From Pedobacter sp. PAMC26386 (GTDB lineage Bacteria > Bacteroidota > Bacteroidia > Sphingobacteriales > Sphingobacteriaceae): DNA of 64,000 bases. The stretch covers positions 1,302,001 to 1,366,000 of the forward strand of contig CP060294.1 in NCBI GenBank assembly GCA_014302835.1, read 5' to 3'. The notes beneath the pieces were generated by a model. The model had not been told where the DNA came from. It worked only from the letters and a program-made list of their open reading frames with translations, and did not search any database. Below are positions 27,401 to 34,977 of this stretch, in pieces. The translations under genes were made by a program, and so were the position numbers. Each line of letters opens with the position of its first letter. The first letter of the stretch is position 1.

Positions 27401-27723
27401 TTTAATGGATAAGACCCGCCCAATTTCAGGTTTAGATTATGGTACTTCATAGATTGAAATCCAATAAAAGTAATGTAAACGGTATAAGGGCCTCCAACTT
27501 TCATATTCGTAATTGTAAAACGGCCATCGTTATTACTTGTGGTTATGTAGATTGTGCCAGTAGGAATATGGATAGCTTTAATACTCGCACTAGGTAAGGG
27601 ACCTTTTGAATCTTTAACGACTCCTGTCATTGATGCGGTTGTTATTTGGGCATTTACAGAGGTAACTAGTCCCACAATTATAATTATTATTAATGCTACC
27701 TGATCAACTATTGATTTCTTCAT
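24442..27723 (-). CDS. Oar-like TonB-dependent receptor with carboxypeptidase-like domain
   Basis: About 1093 residues from the chosen start; the frame allows 32 more codons up to 27819. I prefer 27723 because it begins a proper signal peptide (MKKSIVDQVALIIIIIVG, ends VNAQ) and because a consensus promoter would start transcription near 27819. A carboxypeptidase-like domain (TGVVKDSKGPLPSASIKAI) is followed by a plug with LDGAQMNNVYG and FSLDALEELQVNIAPFDVQ, and by a large barrel ending in YQIQVGVRYSFN. This is the Oar/OmpA-related class rather than SusC, since no SusD gene follows. Ligand unknown; protein or peptide is usual for the class. Confidence 0.9.
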   Translation of the reverse strand: MKKSIVDQVALIIIIIVGLVTSVNAQITTASMTGVVKDSKGPLPSASIKAIHIPTGTIYITTSNNDGRFTITNMKVGGPYTVYITFIGFQSMKYHNLNLKLGGSYPLNTELSDGAKQLSDVVITANKSKIINSSRTGPATNVSQEQIEHLPAISRSITDLTKLNPLASSAGDGFSFAGRNSLFNSLTLDGAQMNNVYGSSSLPGGTTGAQPFSLDALEELQVNIAPFDVQQSGFTGAGVNAITKSGTNDFSGSIYTYYKDQNLQGYHVGNTELNKSSQAFLSKQFGFRLGGPIIKNKLFFFVNAEISRRTSPGTNILANPNNIANKAIDPVNVSRVLSKDLDLVKHTLINNFGYDPGVYSNYNNLQNANNITARLDWNINDANRLTIRYNYLKSNKEVAATETSSNAGRGPSLTSLVFDNSKGIQFSNINSVTMELSTRFSDRSSNNLQLIYTGLRDFRKAKGAPFPIVDIEDGAGANYISAGTEPYSASNVLNQDIYTLNNNFNIFTGNHTITIGGSVGYQKFQNSLTQFLYGQFRYKNMSDFILAANGDKTINPLFYQLNYSTDKNSSIPAAAVFSQAPVAIYSQDEWYIKPNFKFTYGLRLDIPIYTSTIASNPLVTAMTFRNNEKLDVSRLPKTQFLFSPRIGFNWDINGEGKIQVRGGSGIFTGAVPAMWLTNQAGNTGLTVGNEFSNNPKNRPFSPDPAAYIPANKTSPPNFAINQVANNFKALQVWKSSLAIDYKLPGDIIATIDGLYTKSINEVFHRDANLVTPTAHLTGTGDNRPFFPGNNSNRINPTITNAIVLDNTNKGYSWSVTAQLQKKFGNLFAIMAAYTRSDARDITSNPGQQAAIAFNGNPVSGDPNKPLLAYSSFLVKNRIIASINLNLFVISKLPTSIGVIYEGAPYGTERGYTRFSYITSGNLNNDNSTSNDLMYVPKDRNDVVLKDIVAIPGRFKAETADQQWARLDAYINQDKYLRKHRGQMTERNGAEYPWVNRFDLRISQQIKTVFGEKANNRFEVSVDIINFGNMLNKNWGLTQIPSITNFMQFRGMVNSTQLTPTYTVSQDLTTSTFKNNTAIASRYQIQVGVRYSFN

Positions 27724-27824
27724 AACTTTCAATCTGAGATTTTTGATTTTAGTTTCCTTATTGAATTTTTTGCGATTAAAAAAAGCAAACTCGGGAACCA
27801 GATTATATGCCTCATTCATGATTA

Positions 27825-27855
27825 CAAATGTAATTATGTTTCAAACAAAATGCAA
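27825..27855 (-). promoter_or_regulatory. Promoter of the Oar-like receptor
   Basis: On the minus strand TTG (in plus bases 27852-27855), 19 bases and TACATTTG (27825-27832) match the Bacteroidota promoter exactly at the -7 box. The -33 element and spacer lie inside the palindrome at 27832-27884. Confidence 0.6.
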
Positions 27856-27884
27856 CTTAATTGCATTTTGTTTGAAACATAATT
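27832..27884. repeat. 53-bp near-perfect palindrome over the receptor promoter
   Basis: Two perfect 24-bp arms (27832-27855 and 27861-27884) surround a 5-base centre. The arms read AATTATGTTTCAAACAAAAT... and its complement. It could be a large operator, a cruciform, or a small inserted inverted-repeat element that supplied the promoter. Confidence 0.75.
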
Positions 27885-28042
27885 GATGATGCAAAAAACA
27901 TTCTTTAATCACAGGTATTATACTGATGATGCAGGCAATATTTTTGAGTGAGAATTTCAGATTGGCCGAACTCTTTAGTGAAAATTAGGTAATCAATCAG
28001 ATTCGGATTATTTTAAGCCTGTTTTTTGAATTTGAATTCTCG

Positions 28043-28267
28043 TCAGGAAACCGGTTCGAAATCCAGGAGGGTTACAATTTTAGCGTGCTGCCCTGTTATT
28101 ACTCTTTTGGTTGTATTATTCCAGTTGTCAACGTGTGCTTTCCTACCAGTGGACAATTCTTCTTCCATTCCATCAATTGATATCCTGCAAATAGGGGCGA
28201 GGCCGTTAGCATCTTTCTTTGATTTACGGTGCCAAAATAAAATGGTTAATGTTTGGTTGCTTTTCAT
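28043..28267 (-). pseudogene. Truncated tyrosine integrase, Arm-binding domain only
   Basis: A 74-codon frame beginning MKSNQTLTILFWHRKSKK, then NGLAPICRISIDG, EELSTGRKAHVDNWN and KRVITG. This is the N-terminal arm-type DNA-binding domain of Bacteroidota phage/transposon integrases. The core-binding and catalytic domains (R-H-R-Y) are absent; the frame ends in an unrelated tail and a stop. Its start faces the 3' end of tRNA-Lys about 245 bases away, the normal position of an integrase that used the tRNA as its attachment site. Confidence 0.7.
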
Positions 28268-28362
28268 TTTTCAATCTGTTATTGAAACATTTGGTTAAGC
28301 CTGGATAAATCCAGTAAACAAATTGTTGCTTTATGGAATGGCTCAAATTGAGGCAAGGATAA

Positions 28363-28399
28363 CTGGTGCCCAAATTTACCAAATACAATTGGGCACCAG
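28363..28399. repeat. Inverted repeat between integrase relic and tRNA
   Basis: Perfect 11-bp arms CTGGTGCCCAA (28363-28373) and TTGGGCACCAG (28389-28399), followed by a third GGGCACC (28403-28409). Arms of this kind are seen at recombinase core or arm sites, and the place fits an attachment region. Confidence 0.5.
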
Positions 28400-28482
28400 A
28401 TAGGGCACCAATCAGATTGATTTTCTTTGCTATGAAATGACTTATTATTTTTCTTAAAACGCCTTTTAAAATACATTTTAAA

Positions 28483-28510
28483 TAGAAAAGGCGCAATTTC
28501 TTGCGCCTTT
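28483..28510 (-). terminator. Terminator of tRNA-Lys
   Basis: Read on the minus strand, a stem AAAGGCGCAA / TTGCGCCTTT (28487-28496 and 28501-28510) with a 4-base loop is followed by a T-rich stretch. It lies 3 bases after the tRNA 3' end. Confidence 0.7.
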
Positions 28511-28512
28511 CG

Positions 28513-28585
28513 TGATCCCGCTGGGATTCGAACCCAGGACCACTACATTAAAAGTGTAATGCTCTACCAGCTGAGCTACGGAATC
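28513..28585 (-). tRNA. tRNA-Lys (anticodon TTT)
   Basis: A 73-base cloverleaf on the minus strand. The acceptor stem pairs GATTCCG with CGGGATC (one G-T pair), followed by discriminator A and no encoded CCA. The D-arm has AGCTCAGCTGGTAGAGC, the anticodon loop is CTTTTAA, giving UUU for lysine, and the T-arm is CTGGGTTCGAATCCCAG. All stems pair. Its 3' end faces the integrase relic, so it probably served as an integration site. Confidence 0.97.
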
Positions 28586-28702
28586 AATTAATTCCTTTTG
28601 TTTAAGGAGGTGCAAAGATAGAAATTAAATATTAAGATGCAATTAAATCTGAAAATAAAATCAATAAAAATACGCCCTTATTTGGTAACTAATTGTAAAC
28701 CA

Positions 28703-28727
28703 GAAAGGCGGAGTAATTCCGCCTTTC
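28703..28727 (-). terminator. Terminator of the cytolysin operon
   Basis: A perfect 10-bp stem (28703-28712 / 28718-28727, GAAAGGCGGA and complement) with a 5-base loop lies about 35 bases after the stop of the last cytolysin gene. The T-run is on the upstream side for this strand, so efficiency is uncertain. Confidence 0.55.
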
Positions 28728-28761
28728 AAAAAAAAATAATTTAAAATTTCAAATTACCCTA

Positions 28762-30411
28762 TTAAAAATACTTAGTTGGCAATTCGTAATAACCCTTACC
28801 TGACAATAATGTATAATCTTCGTTATACTGTTCTCTATCATCCTTCGAGAAATTTTGCTGATGCTGATATTCTGATGAACGGATAAGCAGCGTAGAATTC
28901 TTCTTCGTATTCTTGCTGGTTCCTTCATAAGAATGCACAAACGGGGCAGGAGTATCTCCCTTTGATGTTCGGGAAACTGTAGAAGTAAAGTTCCATTTGA
29001 AAGGAATGAAGTTCAATGGAGCAACTTCAGTACCTGGGACACAATCTTTAGTCGGGTAACAAGCTATAGTGATATTGGCAGTATGAAAATAATAAGCGCC
29101 ATTCTGACCACTTACAGAATTTCTATATTCAATTCTCGCATATTGCTTATTGAAAGGACCGTAGTTAATCTCAAAAGGAGCTTCCACATCCGTATCACTG
29201 CCCAGGTATCTTAATCTAAAACTGATTGGTACACCAGGTGCATCCATTGAATAGGTTGCACTTTCAGTAAATGCCTGTACAAAACCTGCGGCACTGTTGA
29301 TTGTTCTAAGTGAAGTGACATCTCCATTCGGGCCAGTAATCGCATACCTGATCTCTGCACTATTGATTATATTTTGTTCCGCATCAGTTAATGACGAACC
29401 AACGCCAACAAGCCCTTGCAAAATTCCAATCTGTTTAGTCACCGCATTATAAACAGAAGCTGAATCACTATTCGATTCTATCGACATAATTCCCATTCTT
29501 CCATAAGTAACACTGCTCACATAATAAGGATTGTTGCCTTTAGTGATTGCAGGAAGATCTAGTCCGGTAGGATCAAACAGTTCACTGTTATCTGAAGGTA
29601 CATCTACATCAACAGTGAAATTTTGCTGAAAAAACTTCAGTACAAAACCCGTCGTATGATTTATAGTTTGTGTACCATTCACTGTAGCCCCTCCATTTTT
29701 GTAAAAAAAGAGATTCAGGTTCTTATTATATCCGTATAACGTCTTCAGCATATCATAATTGGAGAATGAAGTCATCTCATATTGTAATCTCGCTGCACCA
29801 GTTTTTCCTGGATTAATTGAATTCAGATCTTTTAAAGCATTTCGGACAAAGGCATTGTCGCTGCTTGGTCTGGCCATCAGAGTCTGAGCAACTTTTGCTC
29901 CGCTGATCGGCATACTTGTTGAAAGGTTTATCGGGCGAATATTTGCAGAGATATTTTGTAATTGTCTAGGTGCAAAAACATCAGCACCAATACTCGCTCC
30001 ATCGAGGATAGCACCAGGATAAATGTTTAGGCCCATTTCTGGTGCAATAACAAATACATTAGATTTAAAAGATTCAACAAATAAGACCTGGCTTTCGTCA
30101 CCACGGTAAGCAGTAATATTTCTGCCGGTAATGTAGCTTCCAACTTTGTCTGGTCGGGGTGGGATTGGATCATCGGCTGTGCCATTTAACTTCCTTTGCC
30201 CTAATATTGAACTTAAGCTTTCACCAGGATTATAACTCCTGTTTTGAACGCTAAAAGAAGATAATTCTGCCTTCTTCATATTTTTGTACCAGTTTTTACC
30301 AGTACCTGTGAGATCGTCATTACCAGCTTTAATCAATTCTGATTTATGACAGCTTGCCAGTGCCAGAAGAGACACAAGTAACAAGCCTTGAATTGTACAT
30401 TTTTTGTGCAT
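28762..30411 (-). CDS. CDC-like pore-forming lipoprotein, long form (thiol-activated cytolysin family)
   Basis: A 549-residue lipoprotein (lipid Cys C21). It lines up with cholesterol-dependent cytolysins in order: NIYPGAI (129-135), AFVRNAL (187-193), LQYEMTSFSNYDMLK, VPSDNSELFD (271-280), YYVSSVTYGRMGIMSIES (296-313; VSNVAYGR in classical toxins) and DAPGVPISFRLRYL (390-403). Residues about 415-549 are an extra C-terminal domain in the place of CDC domain 4, but without the Trp-rich cholesterol-binding undecapeptide. It is therefore the long-type CDCL subunit expected to bind the target and start assembly. It is the last gene of a four-gene operon, 3 bases after the S41 protease. Toxicity is inferred from the family. 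Confidence 0.85.
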   Translation of the reverse strand: MHKKCTIQGLLLVSLLALASCHKSELIKAGNDDLTGTGKNWYKNMKKAELSSFSVQNRSYNPGESLSSILGQRKLNGTADDPIPPRPDKVGSYITGRNITAYRGDESQVLFVESFKSNVFVIAPEMGLNIYPGAILDGASIGADVFAPRQLQNISANIRPINLSTSMPISGAKVAQTLMARPSSDNAFVRNALKDLNSINPGKTGAARLQYEMTSFSNYDMLKTLYGYNKNLNLFFYKNGGATVNGTQTINHTTGFVLKFFQQNFTVDVDVPSDNSELFDPTGLDLPAITKGNNPYYVSSVTYGRMGIMSIESNSDSASVYNAVTKQIGILQGLVGVGSSLTDAEQNIINSAEIRYAITGPNGDVTSLRTINSAAGFVQAFTESATYSMDAPGVPISFRLRYLGSDTDVEAPFEINYGPFNKQYARIEYRNSVSGQNGAYYFHTANITIACYPTKDCVPGTEVAPLNFIPFKWNFTSTVSRTSKGDTPAPFVHSYEGTSKNTKKNSTLLIRSSEYQHQQNFSKDDREQYNEDYTLLSGKGYYELPTKYF

Positions 30412-30414
30412 AAA

Positions 30415-32013
30415 TTATTGTTTTAACATAGGTTTAAATTTGAAAGACGTTTTGATTAATCCATTAAGCTGGTTTACCGGTAAAATATATTTGTTGTTCT
30501 GTACGGTGCCAGAAGAATTCGTGCGCTTATTCCCGGAAACCGCAGTGGTTATACCTGATACTATTGCGCGCAGCGCAGGATCATTGGTATCTCCAAAATC
30601 AACTGTTGTATCATCTGCAGTAGAAATCTCCGCTGGCATACCCTCATAAAAATCACCTTCATTATTCGCATTCTTATCCTGATACATGGCGAGGTAAACT
30701 TTATATTTGTCAATCTTGATATCAAAGAAACCAACAGGCTTTCCATAGGTTCTGACAGCTGTATTACCATCTGCCGAGACGCCCACTATTTTTACATCCA
30801 GATAAGGTTTAAGGACATTGATCAAAAGCTCACTTGCAGAAGCAGTTTGGCTGCTAACAATAAAACTGACCTTTTTTACATGAAGCAAAGGTCCTTCTTT
30901 TTCAAAGAGATTTTTATTGCCACCAGGGCTGTAATCTATATCCATTAAGGTTGCAATTTTGCCATTCACATAGATTGGCTCATTGCCATAACCAAGCAGA
31001 GGCTGATTTGCCAAAAGATTAGCTTTCCCATTTTGCATTAATTTATTGTAAATCTCAGTAAACATCAGCTGTCCATTTGCCGATTGAGGAATGATCTTAT
31101 TGGCCAGATATTTACTCGTATTCTGATAACCTCCACTATTATAGCGTAAGTCAATAATAAGTTCAGCAACATCAGCAGCTGCAAACTGACCGAAAATAGG
31201 GTCTAAATACTGCCTCGAATTATCCTCGGCAGTAAAGCTCCGATAGGATATATACCCTATTTTCTTAGCATTTTCTTCCAGAATAACACTTTTGAGTACT
31301 GGATTTGTCGTATAAGGCCGGTTACTGAGCTGATATGTCTTTGCTGAGGAAGGATTATCCTGAACGGTCTCAACCGTAATAGCCAGACCAGGATCATTCA
31401 GCGCGGCAGAAATGAGGTTATAATAATCAGCAGATGCTTCCGCTTTTTTGCCATTGATATTGATAACCTTCTGACCTCTTTTAAGCCCGGCAATTCCAGC
31501 AGAAGAATTAGGATCAACATATAAGACGCGAATCTGATTGTCTGCAGTCCCTGCAAATGCCAATCCGAAATTATTATCGGAGGTATTAATTGTTTTACTA
31601 CCTGATGAGACCGCGCCAATCTCTATTAAAGATGAATATTTTGTGCGTCCGGGATTTGGAGAAAGATATTCAAACGGGATATTATTTACCGGGTTAACGG
31701 CAAATCTTGAGAACGCAAATATCTCATTTTTATACAGATCTATCTCATTGGCAGTACTGGAATCAAAAAAACGATCTGGTTTAAAGCTCTCCAATGCAGG
31801 CAGCTGTTCATTCCATAAATAAATTTGCTGGGCATATTGGTACAGGGAGTCCAGATTGCCTTTTATTTTCGCTTCTCTTTGGCTGATAGGATTGCTCTTC
31901 TCAATAGAAGGATCGCTCTTTTTACAAGAAGCAAAAGAGAGTAGCAAGGTGAAAGTTACAAGGCCGGTTTTTGAAGGATATTTTCTTTTCAAGGTAGATT
32001 TTTGTGATATCAT
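30415..32013 (-). CDS. S41-family protease lipoprotein inside the cytolysin operon
   Basis: A 532-residue lipoprotein (Cys at residue 30, SFASCKKSD). It has an N-terminal helical region, a PDZ domain (about 150-220; FGLAFAG, VDPNSSAGIAGLKRGQKVININGKK) and the S41 core with LIIDLRYNSGGYQNT (285-299), the nucleophile segment SSQTASASELL (387-397) and TYGKPVG (422-428), where K425 is the likely general base. These C-terminal-processing proteases work outside the inner membrane. It lies 21 bases after a short cytolysin gene and 3 bases before the long one. Because CDC-like toxins of Bacteroidota need proteolytic activation, it may process them; protection of the producer is the alternative. Confidence 0.88.
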   Translation of the reverse strand: MISQKSTLKRKYPSKTGLVTFTLLLSFASCKKSDPSIEKSNPISQREAKIKGNLDSLYQYAQQIYLWNEQLPALESFKPDRFFDSSTANEIDLYKNEIFAFSRFAVNPVNNIPFEYLSPNPGRTKYSSLIEIGAVSSGSKTINTSDNNFGLAFAGTADNQIRVLYVDPNSSAGIAGLKRGQKVININGKKAEASADYYNLISAALNDPGLAITVETVQDNPSSAKTYQLSNRPYTTNPVLKSVILEENAKKIGYISYRSFTAEDNSRQYLDPIFGQFAAADVAELIIDLRYNSGGYQNTSKYLANKIIPQSANGQLMFTEIYNKLMQNGKANLLANQPLLGYGNEPIYVNGKIATLMDIDYSPGGNKNLFEKEGPLLHVKKVSFIVSSQTASASELLINVLKPYLDVKIVGVSADGNTAVRTYGKPVGFFDIKIDKYKVYLAMYQDKNANNEGDFYEGMPAEISTADDTTVDFGDTNDPALRAIVSGITTAVSGNKRTNSSGTVQNNKYILPVNQLNGLIKTSFKFKPMLKQ

Positions 32014-32034
32014 TTAGCTAATCCGGGTCAGGCC

Positions 32035-33219
32035 CTAATTGGGGTAATTGACTTTAAACACTGGTTTATATGACTCATTATTAAGTAGGTACTTCAATGT
32101 GAACTGGATAGGGACACCAGGATCATTCGCTGTAAATTCACCCAGGCTATCATTGATGAAATTTGATAAACCATCATAACTACCAGGATTATTTAATAGC
32201 TGTGTAACTGATCCACCAGAGCTTCCTAATAAGTAAACAGTAATCCGGCAAGAATTGAATAAACTCTGTTCTTCCAGGCTGAAAGTTTCTGTCGATCTCC
32301 TGAATATCTTTTTAATGACTTTTTCAAAGGCCGTTTTGGCTAATTCGCTGTTCATATTAGTTTCGATCATCAGGAAACCAAAACGTCCGTAAGTAACCGC
32401 ATCCATGTAAACCGGTGAAACTCCTTCCATTGTACCAGCAGGGAGAGTTTTTAAATCAAGAAGTTCCCCAACTTCTGGATTTGGTGTACTCAAGGTGAAA
32501 TTTTTGACGAGATAGGTCATGATCAAACCTGTCTGATAACTCGTCCTTGAATTCTCAGAGTTAAAAGAAGAATTGACAGAAGAAAACATTTTCTTCTCAT
32601 TCATATTGTAACCAAAGGCCATTTTTGATTCTTCATAGGATCTGAAGAAATTGGAGCTGTAGGTAAAAGATTCCAATTGTTTTCCAGAAAAAGACGGATC
32701 CATCAATGCATTTCTTAAAAACACCCGGGTTCTTGAAAGCGAAGGGACATCAATTACCCCAATTGATTTGTCGGATGGAAAAGAAGCCGTAATACGAATT
32801 GGAAGTTTAGTATACCCTTTTAATGGTGCAAAATTTCCTGAAGTTACCGATGCACTCTTGATAATTGAACCTGGATAAACATAAGATTCATTATCAGGAG
32901 TTACCACAACCTCATCAGTTTGATAAATCTTTGAATATCCACCAGAGCTCCAGGTGCTGTCTCTAAGAAAGACAAGGCTGTTCTGTTTCTGTTTGTCTAA
33001 AAAATGTTTGATATTATCTGTACCCCCTTGGATGATAATCGGAGCAATAGGCTCAATTCTTAAATCCTTTAAAATACTGGATAAAAGAGGTTTTTCTTGA
33101 TTGGAAGGGCTTGAAGGGATGTTTTCTTGTTTCTTACAGGCGAAAAAAAGTAAAACGTAACCCAATAAAATAAACTTAAAAATAGTCTTTTGCATTATAT
33201 TCAGATTGAGCGTTTTCAA
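32035..33219 (-). CDS. CDC-like pore-forming lipoprotein, short form B
   Basis: A 394-residue lipoprotein with Cys at residue 28 (LFFACKKQ); an alternative start at 33195 (MQKTIFKF) gives a shorter and more usual signal. Cytolysin landmarks are VYPGSIIK, RVFLRNALMD, LESFTYSSNFF, VYMDAVTYGRFGFLMIET and FTANDPGVPIQFTLKYL. The protein ends right after this last segment, so it has the pore-forming core but lacks the C-terminal domain. This matches the short CDCL subunit, which joins pores started by a long partner. It is clearly related to, but very different from, the next gene, so the duplication is old. Confidence 0.85.
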   Translation of the reverse strand: MKTLNLNIMQKTIFKFILLGYVLLFFACKKQENIPSSPSNQEKPLLSSILKDLRIEPIAPIIIQGGTDNIKHFLDKQKQNSLVFLRDSTWSSGGYSKIYQTDEVVVTPDNESYVYPGSIIKSASVTSGNFAPLKGYTKLPIRITASFPSDKSIGVIDVPSLSRTRVFLRNALMDPSFSGKQLESFTYSSNFFRSYEESKMAFGYNMNEKKMFSSVNSSFNSENSRTSYQTGLIMTYLVKNFTLSTPNPEVGELLDLKTLPAGTMEGVSPVYMDAVTYGRFGFLMIETNMNSELAKTAFEKVIKKIFRRSTETFSLEEQSLFNSCRITVYLLGSSGGSVTQLLNNPGSYDGLSNFINDSLGEFTANDPGVPIQFTLKYLLNNESYKPVFKVNYPN

Positions 33220-33303
33220 ATGGTAAATAATTAGAGCATCACCCGGCTTTAACCCATTAAAGCCAGGTGATGTTTAAAAATTATCTGCGAACAATTGAGT
33301 GAA

Positions 33304-34500
33304 TTAATTATTGTGAACCTGTACCTGGAATCTGTTCCAGAAAGTACTATAGTCACTTAAATAATTAAGCGTATAATACAAAGGAGTTCCTGGAGAATCG
33401 GCCGAGAACTCACCTCCACCAGCTATGATTTGAGCAAAACCCGAAATTCCCTGAACAATTTTAATTGAATCTTTACCTTCAGTACCAATTACATAAACTA
33501 CAATTTTTGAATTGTTTAATGTTTCCAGCTGCTGTTTGCTCATGCCAGCATTGATTGCCAGAATAGGGTTATTAACGATTTCTTTAAGTACTGGTAAAGA
33601 AAGACTGAAAGTGGCTCTAATAGCGCTTGTTACAGATTTATAACTCGAATCTGATTCCAGAGTCATGATACCTTTTCTTCCATAAGTTATAGAACTTACA
33701 ATCAGCGGATCATAATTACCAAATTTACCCTTGTTAACCGGATCTTTAAGGAAAGGTTCATAGATAGGTGGCTCAACATTTATAGCAAAGTTTTCTTGGG
33801 TAAACTCAGCTCTGACTCTTGTTTTTGCACCAGCTAATGCAGTAGAATCTTTGATATTTAAACTGAAAAGACCAGCAACAGATATATTTGCACCGAATGA
33901 TAGTTTAAGTTCCTCATATCTTTTGAATGATTCCATTTCATATCTGAATGAAGATAATTGTTTACCACTTCCAACTTTTAGTGCAGCGCGGATATACGCA
34001 AGATCAGTGGTTGGGCTAGGTGCTGCAACTTTTCTCGAAATGCTATCCGTAGGAAAAGTAGCATATATCGTGATTGGATTTCTTTCGGCTACAGTCACAA
34101 AAACAGGTTTGAAGTTGTTTGGGTTACCAGCATCCTCACCTTTGACGATTGCACCCAGGTAAACCTGTCTTCTGATATTATCAAAAATAGCCGGCATTTC
34201 TGTAGACTGCACAAAAAGAGTTTTGCCATTTCCACTTGCCCATGCACTGTCTCTTAGCACATCCACAGTGTTCTGTTTTTTCTGGTCCAGGATATCGGCA
34301 ATTGCACTCATATCAAAAACATTCACTTTAATTGGTTCATTTGGAAATCTAGGGGCTCCTTTAAACTGAGATACATAACCTTTTGGGGCTTTTGAATCAT
34401 TGGTTTGCGAAGAATTAAGTTGCTCCGATTTTTTACAAGAATGGAAAATGGTCATTCCCATTAACGCAACAATAGCTGCGAATAGATGTTTTTTGTTCAT
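33304..34500 (-). CDS. CDC-like pore-forming lipoprotein, short form A (first gene of operon)
   Basis: A 398-residue lipoprotein with Cys at residue 22 (IFHSCKKSE). Family landmarks are VYLGAIVKG, LAYIRAALKV, SFRYEMESFKRYEELK, LIVSSITYGRKGIMTLES and FSADSPGTPLYYTLNYL near the end. Like short form B it stops before a domain-4-like region. It is the first gene of the unit: a perfect -7 box lies about 50 bases upstream, and 84 bases separate it from the next gene. The second short form is unusual, as described CDCL systems pair one long with one short protein. Confidence 0.85.
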   Translation of the reverse strand: MNKKHLFAAIVALMGMTIFHSCKKSEQLNSSQTNDSKAPKGYVSQFKGAPRFPNEPIKVNVFDMSAIADILDQKKQNTVDVLRDSAWASGNGKTLFVQSTEMPAIFDNIRRQVYLGAIVKGEDAGNPNNFKPVFVTVAERNPITIYATFPTDSISRKVAAPSPTTDLAYIRAALKVGSGKQLSSFRYEMESFKRYEELKLSFGANISVAGLFSLNIKDSTALAGAKTRVRAEFTQENFAINVEPPIYEPFLKDPVNKGKFGNYDPLIVSSITYGRKGIMTLESDSSYKSVTSAIRATFSLSLPVLKEIVNNPILAINAGMSKQQLETLNNSKIVVYVIGTEGKDSIKIVQGISGFAQIIAGGGEFSADSPGTPLYYTLNYLSDYSTFWNRFQVQVHNN

Positions 34501-34977
34501 TGGTAAGAGGTAGAATTAAATTTAATAAGCGGTTGATTATAAAATGTATAACCAAATGTATGTGTGTCTAATTTAATTTTTACGATTTACGATGTTATTA
34601 AAACATTAATTGACTGTTCTTGTGGTTATATATTAATTATCAATTCTTTTGTTGTTTTTATTAGATTAAATTAATTTCATTAAATGATTTAAATGGTATT
34701 TTGATTCACTAAACATAGATTTGTTACCCATTGATTTTCAGTTAATAAAGTATCCTGAAATTTTATTGTTAAATCCAGGTTAATTTAATATTGTAATCAT
34801 TTAAACTAGTTTGGCTATTTAATAACTCATTTATAGAATTAATAATGAATCTTGTGTTTTGTGGTAACTGAAAATTAATATCAATTGATAATATAATTTA
34901 GCCTGTCAGTCTTTGTTTTCTAAGGTGAGTACTGGTATTAAGAAATTATGCTCACATTTGTCATTTAATTATATCTT
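34501..34977. other. Divergent AT-rich control region of cytolysin operon and two-component system
   Basis: About 480 bases of very AT-rich DNA separate the cytolysin operon from the response regulator gene. On the minus strand TACATTTG (plus 34553-34560) is a perfect -7 box for the toxin operon, giving a leader of about 45 bases; no matching -33 TTTG is seen. For the regulator gene I find no full consensus. No gene or RNA is visible. The length suggests several binding sites. Confidence 0.5.
34553..34560 (-). promoter_or_regulatory. -7 box of the cytolysin operon
   Basis: TACATTTG on the minus strand, the same octamer as in the promoter of the Oar-like receptor, located 53 bases before the start codon of the first cytolysin gene. 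The -33 element is not conserved. Confidence 0.45.

Noticed and set aside
28224..28496. 90-codon minus-strand ORF between integrase relic and tRNA
   Set aside because: Covers the inverted repeat and part of the integrase relic in another frame; no protein pattern.
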